Below, in pieces: positions 53,901 through 64,000 of a stretch of DNA of 64,000 bases (position 1 is the first letter of the stretch; every line of letters starts with the position of its first letter). This stretch comes from Diphasiastrum complanatum (Eukaryota; Streptophyta; Lycopodiopsida; Lycopodiales; Lycopodiaceae): contig CM055110.1 of assembly GCA_029204225.1 (NCBI GenBank), forward strand, positions 40,117,515 to 40,181,514, read 5' to 3'. Position numbers and translations under genes: made by a program. Below the pieces are notes generated by a model. That model was not told the origin of the DNA, searched no databases, and saw nothing but the letters and a program-made list of their open reading frames with translations.

Positions 53901-55600
53901 TGTTGCAGGACCCACTACAACTCATATTAGATGATGTTGTTCCGCTTCCGCATTGGCGTCTTCGATCGGCACTTGGAAAAGCGTAGATCCTCGTTTGCTT
54001 ACATAAAACCAAGTGTTTATTATCGCCAGTCTTTATCACAAAAACTATTTTTCACAAATTATCACAATTGGATCAGAATGTCTTTTTGCTATAAGTGATT
54101 GACATTTTTAAAATTTGGAGAGCTCCCAGCAGCTTCATAACTTGCATGTTCGAGTGCCTCCTGAGTGTCTTCTTTCTTATCACTTGTATCTGCCATTGAC
54201 GGTTTCATCTCTAGTTTCTTGGCAGGTACTAACTTTTGGGAGGTTGTATCCTCCATATTGCTTCTGGACATTTCTGCAATTCTTTTCTCAGTTGAAGTTC
54301 TAGTCTTGTCGATGCTCTTTTCTGATAGGTAGCACAAATCTTGGTGGACTCATCATCAAAAATTTGGTGGTAGAAACAGTTTTGGATGGACGGTTTGGTA
54401 ATGGTGAGGAAACATGATGAAGGCTTGGTGACAGGGTGAAGGAACTAATAGTTCTACAATTGCAGCCTTGGACCCTTGCTGGGTGAGGAGCGCGCTTTAT
54501 TTGCAGATTCACGGTTGTTTCGTCTTTCATTTTCTGCAACTCTTTCTTTTGATTCATTACTTTTGGATCTCTTTGGGCTTCATAGGAGGGGATTCAACTA
54601 TCATTGCTCTAGAGAGTTTCTTTTGATCAAGACTGATCTAACTCAACTGTTGCTTAAGTTTTGTCCTTTCCTCCTCTACTTCTTTGCTTAATTTCTTATG
54701 TCTTCTAGCTGCTTCGCCTGCTTCTTAGATCCTGTTTGGTTGATCAACCATTGTAGGTGGCAATTGGTCTTCGCAAGACACTTGCAATGATCTTTCAACT
54801 GCTTTAGTAGGACTATAAAAAACTAGGGATTTCTCAGAAGAACAGTAAACTGATGATAAACAAATAGATGGAAGGTAGGACGGAGGTGGTGACATCGGTA
54901 GATGGTGTGGACAATAGGCATGAGAATGGTGCAGAAGTATGGCAAGAGGTCGGTTGAAGAAAGAGACCGATTTTTCAATGCTTGTGTTTCCCTTTCTGAA
55001 GGATCCTTGTCATGATTGGGGTACTTCTTCTAATTGAGTATCTTTGAATTGCCCATCTGTCTTCTTAGCCTTGTCGTTTTCATATTTGACTTGTGACCTT
55101 GGCTGTCGATCTTGCTGATGTTATTGCTGGCAGTGTAACTGCTCCAGTGGATCCAAGCATATTCACTCTCTCCCCCCCTAGAATCTGTTGGTTACCGGTA
55201 GCTGTTCATGTTCAGGATTGGATCGGCGTGTGGAACACATAGTTGAAAACAAATTGAACATGTGACTGGACTAAAGATTGAACAAATTTTAACTAAATTT
55301 TTTTCAATCTTGCTGTAGTTGACTCAAAAATAAATATGGCAATGAGATGTAGGAATCAACTCGGACATGATATGTACTTCTCATATTACTCAAATTCTAG
55401 ACAACTATACAAGGGTATTTGAAGATGGATAGATGAATGAAAATGTGTTCTAGAGATGCTCTACAGAAGACTCTTGTGCAGTAGCTACTCATGCAAAAAT
55501 CAGTCACACAAAATAGGTGAAGAGAAACAAGGAAATAAACAAACGTTACAGAGAGTGAGAACTGTATGGCACGTGTCGAACAAAACCTGCATTCATCAAT
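53901..55600 (-). pseudogene. Possible degraded gene fragment, otherwise anonymous
   Basis: On the minus strand 54089-54760 gives protein-like pieces in shifting frames: ARRHKKLSKEVEEERTKLKQQ (coiled-coil-like, near 54680), ESPPMKPKEIQK, RVAENERRNNRESANK, and KKLEMKPSMADTSDKKEDTQ in the 82-codon frame 54089-54337. Charged, Lys/Glu-rich composition differs from retroelement pol. I recognise no family, and stops interrupt every frame. The remaining bases to 55600 show no supported feature. Confidence 0.25.
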
Positions 55601-55639
55601 ATTGATAATTTAGCTTGATAGTTGCAATATTCCATTGTT

Positions 55640-58181
55640 TGTAGAGTAAGGAGACTTACTCTCACGTGCCCTTGTCAATACAAGGCAGAGTTGGTGATAC
55701 TAAAATCTACCATCAGTGATAGTGTTGAGGTGTGCAAGACCAAGGGGATAGGCATTGTTTCAATCCAACTACCTGATGGAAAAAGCAAGATGATCAGGGA
55801 GGTACTTTATTTGAAGAAAAATCTACTTTCTGTTGGAGTCATTACTGATCAAAAGTTGAAAGTAGAATTTGCCCATGATCGTTGCTTTGTGAAAAAAATG
55901 TGAACCAAAAGCTCAAAGTTATTGCGGATGGAGTAAGGGAGCCCAATACAAAATTGCACAGGTTGAATGCTACAATCAAGGGGCAACATGGACTTGTATC
56001 GTCCATTCCATCACAAACTGAGTTGTGGCATAAGAGGCTTGGTCACTTGAACTTGGGAAGCCTCAATTTGATGAGAAAATTGGAGATGGTAATAGGATTG
56101 CCTACCATTACAGAACACTTGAAATCGATGTGCAAATCATGTGTATATGGGAAGCAGCATCGAGAGAAGTTCAATAAAGGTGGTGTTGCAAGAGCAAAGA
56201 ACATCCTGGATTTAATCCACACAGATTTATGTGGGCCTATGAGGACCATGTCCTTAGGTAAAGCCTTCTATTTCATGACCTTTATTGATGATATGTCACG
56301 TAAGACGTGGATCTACTTCTTGAAGAAGAAATAAGATGCATTTGACAATTTCAAGAGCTTCAAAGCATTGGTCGAAAATCAGACAGATAGGAAGATCAAA
56401 GTCCTAAGATCAGATAGTGGAGGTGAGTACAAGTCTAATGACTTCAATGATCTTTGTGATCAATGTGGGATTAAAAGAAAATCTATGCAAGCTCATACTC
56501 CTGCTCTCAATGATGTAGCTGAGCGTAAGAATTGTACGATTGTGGAAAGTGCCAGATCTATGCTAGCTGAGATGAAACTACCAAAGGTCAGAAGCATGCA
56601 GTACAGTAGTCTATATTCAAAATAGAAGTCCTACCATTGCCATACCAAAGATAACACTTGAGGAAGCATTCACGAAGAAGAAGCCAAAGGTGAACCACTT
56701 GCGAATCTTTGGATGTAAGGCCTTTGTACACGTCCCTAAAAATGAAAGACATAAACTTGATGTAAAAGCTATCAAGTGTATATTCCTAGGATATGATGAT
56801 CGTGTGAAGGGCTATAGATGTTTTGATCCAGTGGAAACAAAATTCATGTAAGCCATGATGTTATCTTTGATGAATCCAAGATGTATGAAGATGAGGATGC
56901 TGAGAAGATAGACGCATCCAGTGGGAAAGATGGTATAGTGAGGATACCACTTGATGATGATCCATTCATTGACCTTCCAAGTGATAAAAAAGAGGATACA
57001 TCTCAAGATACTACTACTCAACCTCAAGAGACAGGTTGGAGAGGTAGGGACAAACCTTTTGGTGCAAGAAGGATTGGCATTGCAGGTGACAAACGCAAGA
57101 AGAAGGATGTACCATGGGATACATTTTCACCAGGAAGCCGATCACCTGACAGGAAGCTCCCTAAGTGGTTTGAGATATTTTTGGAGAGCCGCGAGATGGA
57201 TGACTTTCTAGGATCATCTAGCTAGGGAGAGCTATGAAGATCAACAAGAGAGAAGACACAACGAAGTCCATGGAGGGTAAGACACCTTACGAAGCTTTTA
57301 TTGGAAAGAAACCTAATATTTCTCATTTATGAGTATTTGGTTGTGATGCTTACGCTCATGTGCCTGATGAAAAATGAAAGAAGCTGGATGCAAAAGCTGT
57401 TAAGTGTATTCTCCTTGGATATGATGAAAGAGCCAAGGCATACAGGATGTATGACACAGATGCACAAAAGATCATGATTTCCAGAGATGCTACTTTTGAT
57501 GAGATGGGACAAAATGACCAAATAAAATTGATGATTGATTCCTTTGATGATAAAGCCAAAGTACAGGTGAAGAAAGAAGTTGGTGTCGATATGGAAGAGC
57601 CAATAGAAAAAGACAAGGTTAATAACGAGACTCCTAGGAGAGTGCCTAAGTGGTACTTGTCAGTAACAGGTGATGCTAATAAGGGAGATACTCCTGAATC
57701 AAGTGAGCAGGGAGATCTTAGGAGATCAAGCAGAAATTGAAAACCTCTAGCTCGACTAGAGATGAATCTAGCCCAAATGGGATCCATGTTAACGGCTCAA
57801 GAACCTAAAACTTTCAACGAAGCAAAGGAACACAAGGAGTGGCGTGCAGCTATGGAAACAGAAATGGAGGCTATATCGAAGAACAAAACGTGGGACTTGG
57901 TTGAGCTCCCTGATGGTAAGACACCTATCACATGTAAGTGGATCTACAAGACGAAGTATGGAGCTGATGGGCAACTCAACAAGTACAAGGCACGACTAGT
58001 TGCAAGAGGTTTTGAGCAGCATGAAGGTATAGACTTTGAGGAGACCTTTGCACCTGTAGCCAAAATGGTAACTATTCACTCTATCATAGCAATTTCGGCT
58101 TTCTATGGTTGGAAAATCCAGCAAATGGATGTCAAATCTACTTTTCTTAATGGAGTGTTGGATGAAGAGGTATATTTAGAG
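55640..58181 (+). pseudogene. Decayed copia pol, element N
   Basis: Sense order: protease C-terminal part (VLYLKKNLLSVG), zinc region LWHKRLGHLN (56020), integrase LIHTDLCGP, RSDSGGEY and NDVAERKN (56220-56530), integrase C-terminus twice (HLRIFGCKAFVHVP near 56700 and VFGCDAYAHVP near 57340), RT start with WDLVELPDGK, KYKARLVARGFEQHEGIDF and MDVKSTFLNG (57890-58150). It has stops and frameshifts, and RT is broken at about 58181. It belongs to a different copia lineage than A/B. Confidence 0.88.
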
Positions 58182-59310
58182 CTCTCTCCCGAGAGCTACA
58201 TGATGCATTCTCTCTCTACCCAAGTTCAAGCCATTTTCATACAAGTTAGATCTTTTTCATCCAAATTTGCATGTCATTATGTGTGATGAATGATGAGTGA
58301 TAGATCCATGTGTTGCGTGCTCTTGTCTTATGTTTTTTAAGCTAGATTGCTTGTATCTTGTGAAAGATAGATCTATGTGCAAACACACATACATCTTAGG
58401 AAATCATTCACATTTTTTGAGATGTCCTCACACGTGTGAAAAGTACACATGGTATTAGAGCCTACCTAAGGCTGGATTGCATGCATCATGTGTGATGAGA
58501 TTTTTGCTTAAAATCTTGATTTTGAGAGTGTAGTTGAATTTCGATAGCTATCAAGAGGATTTCTGAATCAAAATAGATCTAAAACACATTGATTAGATCC
58601 ATGTTGAGTACTACGCGAAATGTGCTGCTTAGACACGTATGGGATCATCAAATTTTGTTTGACTGGTGTATCTCGAAAGTAGATCCAAATCTAGTGCATG
58701 ATAGCTTGATAGAAAGCTAGTGAAGTCTAGTTTGTGTTGCAATTTGTTTCAACTCAAATAAACATGTCTTGTGGAAGTTATATCCATTCAAAGTGAGGTG
58801 GGTAGGGCACCCAACCTAGTTGGACACATTAAGTTTAACTCATATCTAGCTTGCTTGATCCTAAAACTCATGTCTTTGATTGCCAATCTAGTCTAAGTGA
58901 GATCTAGGTGTGACTTTGTCTTCCAAATCTATGGTGTTTGATATCTTCCTTAAATTCAAAGCTTTAGTTGAAAATTAATTCTCTTGTAATTTAAAAGCTT
59001 TGATATGTGATGGTGGTGGAGAGTATTTCTCCAAAAAATTCAATGATTATTGTGAGCAAGAGGGAGTGAAGAGAAAGTTTACTTATACTTATTGCCCCCA
59101 ACAAAATGGGGTAGTTGAAAGAAAAAATAGAACTCTTTGTGAATGTGCAAAAGCACTTAGAATAGAGGCATCTCTCCTAAAAGATTTTTTGGGGAAGCAA
59201 TTCATGTGCCAATTATCTCAGTGATAGACTTCCAAATCTTGCTCTAGGAGGAAGATCACCATATGAGATGTTGTATGAAGAAAAGCCTAAGGTAGATCAC
59301 CTTAGGATAT
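58182..59310 (+). mobile_element. Copia remnant O: LTR end, PBS, leader and integrase piece
   Basis: Bases to 58449 look like the 3' part of an LTR (CACGTG at 58431-58436, end GTACACA); the left limit is uncertain. TGGTATTAGAGCC at 58450-58462 is a PBS with one change. A leader of about 450 bp passes directly into integrase (from about 58916: ICDGGGEYFSKKF, CPQQNGVVERKNRTLCE, MLYEEKPKVDHLRI), so gag, protease and the integrase N-terminus are deleted. It ends at about 59310 where gypsy L starts. Confidence 0.75.
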
Positions 59311-61161
59311 ACGCGATTGCCAAAGGTCCAAGGGCCAATGAGCAACATATGTTTTATCTGTGGTGAAATAGGTCACTTCATGGTTGATTGCAAAGTAAAA
59401 TCTCAATACCATATAGAATGTCCAGACCGTGTTAGGAAACACAGTTTTAGACATTGTCCAAAACAACCGAATAGGATCCTACCTATGCATCATGTTTGTT
59501 CAGAACCTGTTAGGGTCGCCACTTGAGTTCAACACAAAGCTCAATAGCAGCACACCAACTTAGACAAACCTACTGACCATAGGGGAAGTTTCTTGACAAC
59601 TTCCATAGTTCCTAGAGATTATCCAGATCTACTAGTGGAACAAAGGTGATATCATGAGATCTGAAATGAGTTATTGTAGGAAGAACAGAAAATAGAACAT
59701 CCGTTATCTGCTCCAATGCTCACACAAGAGCAACCCCTACAGGGACTCGAAGTTTTCTCTGAACCTCTTCAAGCTCAAATCACCATGCCGTTCCATAGTG
59801 CCATAAAATCCTTCACGGGCCTTAGGGTCTATATCAAAGTAAGCCAGCCAAAGTAAGTGATGATTGGTCATCCAGAACCTATGATGCTTCTGATAGTGTT
59901 CCTATCATGGCGAAAGGACACTATACGCACTCAACCGATATCATCAATTTTGGGGTCAAGCATTAGTCACAGTGGATTGTACTAATTTCAACAAATGTCT
60001 CATAGAGACCACCAAAGAAGACACCTATATACTCTCGTCTGCTATTGATATTGGGACCCATATCATTCTGTTGATGATGATAGATCCTATTCCCATATCC
60101 TGGTGTCCCGGAAAAGCTATTGTTTTTGCAGCCCACGTATCGGAAGATGGAATTCTATCGGAGAATGGTGAGGAGATGACTGACAAACAAGTCCTCAATT
60201 ATCTTGATAGTAAACGATTCGTGCCTCAATCGATCCCAAAGGAAATCAAGTCACCAAACCCAATGGCTCATGTGCAACTTAACTCCAAGTAGTCAACATA
60301 GTGACCTATAGGCCCAAACCCAAAGTCTACCAATGGGAAGTGCTTCCAGAGGAAGTCTGTGATGCCATCAACAAAGAGTCAATCCGAGAGGCAACCACAC
60401 CTCCTAAACAAAATCCCATAAAACCACAGTTTAACAAAAAGAAGATGATCGACACAAAACTAATCGGGCACCAAAAACAAATGCATGCAAAACTTAATCA
60501 GCCGATCCAACCATTGTCCGAATCTCCAAAGGCCCATCCAAGTGAAAGAGCATCCTGCTCTGGTAGCAAACCACCCACACTAATTCCCAAAGTTCCAGAA
60601 AACTTTGTGGATTTGCCTTTTGACATTCCACAAATTTTAAGAATTTCATGCTTGACAATGTTGTCATCCAACTACCACAACCAAAGAGGGAACCTACACA
60701 AGCTTCCCCATCCTTTGAAGGACCTACCAAAACTGTCCAGCTAAATCTTAAGGATCTTGATGAGGAGATGGATCATTTTGTCCACCTCGGTGCCCACCTA
60801 ATGCCAGATCAAATATTTGATCTGGAGACCTTACTAAGGAAATATAGAGATGTATTTGCTTGGAATTACACTGAAATGAAGGGGGGTCCCACCCAAGGTT
60901 GCGGTCCATACCATTCCCCTAGAGGAAAATGCTAAGCCTATTTGGGCTAAGCCATATCGTTGTAACCTTGTCTATAGAGAAAGAATCGATGAAGATATTA
61001 AGAAGTTGCTTGATGTAGGCTTCATTTATGAAGTCCAGCATACGGATTGGGTATCAGCCATCATCGTAGTGCCTAAGAAAACGGCAAACTTTGTATCTAC
61101 GTCGATCTGAAAAATATTAATGCGTTTACTAAAATAGACCATTTCCCTTTGCCTTTAACTA
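59311..61161 (+). pseudogene. Decayed gypsy fragment L, relative of J
   Basis: Sense order: a CCHC knuckle CFICGEIGHFMVDC at 59347; the protease-RT linker (59972-60292) with DMTD/EMTDKQVLNYLDSK and AHVQLNSK, closely matching J; an RT-upstream region (60301-60935) with FVDLPFDIP and a VFAWNYTEMKG motif; RT start with KPYRCN, FIYEVQHTDWVS and VPKK. It stops in RT at HFPLPLT, where the LTR of M begins. Multiple frameshifts. Orientation is opposite to J. Confidence 0.82.
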
Positions 61162-62026
61162 TGTTAAAATTGGCAAAAGCTAACTTGGTTAAATCTTGTA
61201 AATACCATAATGACTTGTACCTATCATCATTAGACATGTGTGGAGCCTGTTCCCACGTGTGAAATCTATGCCTAAGTCATTTAGATAGATCATAAATGTT
61301 GTACATATCATTTAAATTGGAAACTAGTGGCTAAATTGGCCAAAAACTAGTTTAGTAGTATTATGACACTTGGCACCATTCTAGTGGTAGAAAATGCTAT
61401 ATCACATGGGTAGGAGTGGTCTCCCACGTGTGAAATATCATATAGAAAGTTCAGATCCATTGTATATAGATTTCATACATGTCAAAAGTCAAATCTCCTA
61501 GATTGTAGGACCTATCTCCTAATTTGTAGGAATCTAGAAGGTCAACACTAGCCACCAATGATGATGTGGCAAATTAATGGAATCTTAGCCAAAGTGGATA
61601 TGGATAAGCACTATGACCTGTCTCACACGTGCTGGAAGTGTCTTAGAGAGAGAGTATGATGATTTTTGTATTTAATCCATGATGGATCCACTTTGAGAAA
61701 TCAATGAGGCAAGATCTTGGTTTTGGAGGCATATCTTGAGTATTCTCATATTTGTGTTGTGATTTTATGGTTCTATTGCTTTCTAACACTTGTGTACTTC
61801 ACTCTCTGCTGTAATTCCGTACAGGTACTGTTCTTCACACGTGTGAAGGCAGTAGGTCTCAAGTTTAATCATTTGCTTGTTGTTCTTGCTAGATTTTTGA
61901 TGGGGAATTGATCTAATTCTAGATCTAATCATTGGTTGATTAGTAGATCATGTAATCTAGCTTCCAAAACCTCTTGAGGATCTGATGTAGATCCATTCTT
62001 GGTCTTTATTTCTCTGAAATTTCACA
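61162..62026 (+). repeat. 5' LTR of copia element M
   Basis: The right end is firm: GAAATTTCACA followed at once by the PBS. The left end is inferred at TGTTAAAATTGG, because it inverts the right end with one mismatch and gypsy L homology stops there. The LTR would be about 865 bp. It contains four CACGTG cores at 61254, 61425, 61626 and 61838, three of them followed by TGAAA or TGAAG. Confidence 0.7.
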
Positions 62027-62040
62027 TGGTATCAGAGCCA
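62027..62040 (+). other. Primer-binding site of element M
   Basis: TGGTATCAGAGCCA, initiator tRNA-Met type, directly after the LTR. Confidence 0.93.
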
Positions 62041-64000
62041 AGTACAAGAGATTAAAGCATTGATCTAAACAACACCCAGATTGGCAAGTTTTTTGAGAAA
62101 ACTCACTAATCTTGAGTGGGCGAGTTTGAAGAGTTAGTTAGCCTTGATATTTGTGCATCAAACTTGGTTGTGGGATGCAGGGTTACTCTTCACACGTGTA
62201 AGGACGTACAGTACCAGTTTTGGAGCTATATTTTTCAGTTTGATGCTATATCTTACTCATACACCCAAACTAGCAGGTTTTTTGGAAACTAGCTAATCTT
62301 GAGGTAGCGAGTTTGAATAGATAGATAGAATCATTATATTTGTACCAAATATTTTTGTGGGCTTCATGTGTACTTACCACACGTGTGAGGCCGTACATAA
62401 CCTGTTATGAGCAATAAAATTCAGTTTTGGTGCATTTAATGCCTCATACACCCAAAACTAGTCAATCTAGTGCATTTTTCAGGCTTTGTAATGCATTGTT
62501 TCTATTCCTTTGATTTGTTCTTGGTATAGATCAATCATATAGATGATTTGAATCTTTATTACAGTACATTAAAGCTGATCTTCATATGCTTTGGGTGTGC
62601 ATTAAAGTTGAGAGAGAAAGATTGACAAAAACCATAGATTAAGGAGTGATTTGCAAGGGAAGAGATTGAAATCCATTGTATCTTCACTCTAGATGTGTTC
62701 AAGAGTGAAAGGGTTGAGACTAGAAGCATCTAAGTGCTAGAAGTCAGCCTTGGATAAGTCCTCCAAGTGAAATCTTAAGTGAATTTCTAGAGCACAAACA
62801 CTCATAAAGGCAAAATCTACCAATACAAGTGATAAGCATTGTTGGAGAGTTCTAGAAGTGATTTTTGAGATCTAAGTCACATTGTTCCACTCCTACTCAA
62901 AGAGTTGAGTTTTGTTTGGCTTGAAAGAGAGTCATATAGGTGTGTAAGTCACATGTGTAGTGTTTGATCCAAAAATCCTAAGAGTTCCTTCCTTTGTAGA
63001 GGGCAAGTTCTAGTAACTCATTTCTTGACTTTGGTGGAAAAATTGTCTCCTTCATTGTGATCAAATCTTGCTAAGTGGCATTAGCTCTTTGTAAGCACAT
63101 ATCTTAGTGAGAGAGAAGTATCACATTTTTGAATTTCATTCCAACTCTAAAGAGGTAGACTCATTGGTACTTGGTGGAGTCCAATAGGGGTGAATGAATT
63201 CAATTTTTGAGCACAATTTGACATTGTATGTATGAAACTCAAATAAGTTCTAATTCAACTTTCTTTGTGAGAGGGTGAGGGTCAAGTTGTGATCCCATTG
63301 GGAGTATAGAACAAGGAGGAGTCCATATTTGAGTGTTCATACATGGTTGGGATCTTTGTGAATCTCTAGATGTCTAATTTTTAAGCTTGGTGAAAAATTA
63401 TTGACATAGATTGTTATCAAACCATTTCATGTCCATTCCAAATCTCAAGAGTGAGATTATTTGGGTCAAGAGGATTCCAAAAGGCGTGATTGGATCTGAT
63501 CTTTGTGTGTTTGAATCAAGTATACATGTCAAGTTTATGTGATCTAGTGTAGATCATTTTTTTTGTGAAAGTTAGTGGTTTAATTTGTTGTCGAATCAAA
63601 TCAAATTCAATCAAAATCTTAAGAGTGAGATTATTTGGGTCAAGAGTGAGTCCAAAAGAAGTGATTGAGTTTGATTTTCAAGTATTTGAAACAAAACCCA
63701 TCCTTTGTTCAAGAATATCAAAAGTTGAGTGAACTAGTCAAGAGAAAAGAAAAATCTAGGAGTCAAATCTTTTCAAATCCATTCCAACTCTCAAAAGAAA
63801 GAGTCATTGGTGTTTGTTGAGTCCAATAGGGGTGTTTGAATCTGATTTTTGTGATTTGATAGAGTGCTTTGGTCTTAGTGATCAAAGCAAAAATTAGTTT
63901 CCAATTCACTAGGTTGAAAAGAGATATGATTCAAAATTTGTCTTGTGTAGATCCTTCTAGATTGTTGAATGTGTTCAAATCTAGTTTCTTGAGAGTCACA
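62041..64000 (+). repeat. Long repeat-bearing leader of element M
   Basis: At least 1.96 kb of leader without a gag start in the window. A unit of about 190 bp occurs at about 62071-62258 and 62260-62452 and a third starts at 62453; both full units carry AACTAGC/AATCTTGAG cores and a CACGTG (62193 and 62380). A second family based on CATTCCAA(C/A)TCT...GAGTCCAATAGGGGTG recurs near 63145, 63432, 63613 and 63778. No ORF of interest. The element continues beyond the window. Confidence 0.75.

Overview
This window looks like a retrotransposon-dense, gene-free stretch of a land-plant nuclear genome. The evidence is the AT-rich base composition, several Ty1/copia elements whose primer-binding sites read TGGTATCAGAGC (3' end of plant initiator tRNA-Met), and a decayed Ty3/gypsy element. 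I found no intact host gene, no rRNA or tRNA gene, and no bacterial feature. The species cannot be told from the sequence. Letters A to P below are local names for the elements.

Layout. 1-408 is a copia RNase H remnant next to complete copia element A (409-6839, minus). 6840-10027 is anonymous decayed DNA with hairpins and short repeats. 10028-14625 is D, an LTR-flanked element with no pol. 14960-19442 is decayed copia P (minus) and 19443-20470 is copia fragment K (minus). 20760-29937 is decayed gypsy J (minus). 29941-33945 is copia E (plus, 5' truncated), which abuts the gag of copia I (33946-35887, minus). I abuts the 3' end of copia H (plus), and H is split by complete copia B (36167-42027, minus, target duplication ATTAT). 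42885-51696 is composite element F (plus, target duplication TAAGT), which carries a truncated inverted element G inside its leader. 51702-53080 is microsatellite-rich. A gypsy-LTR-like repeat and a possible degraded gene piece follow, then decayed copia N and O, gypsy L (a relative of J), and the 5' LTR and leader of copia M up to the window end.

How the elements relate. A and B each encode one uninterrupted Gag-protease-integrase-RT-RNase H polyprotein of about 1,317 residues, and both look recently active: their LTR pairs differ by about 3 of 655 and 2 of 653 bases by eye. F shares leader and gag with A almost perfectly but lacks the RT catalytic motif, RNase H and most of integrase. In its place F has a different 419-codon module. 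Pieces of the same module, recognisable by eye, occur in E, G, H and K, each joined to pol at a different point. This looks like a family of defective elements sharing an unrecognised insert and presumably relying on proteins from A- or B-like partners (inference). A palindrome around CACGTG recurs in the LTRs or leaders of at least eight of these elements.
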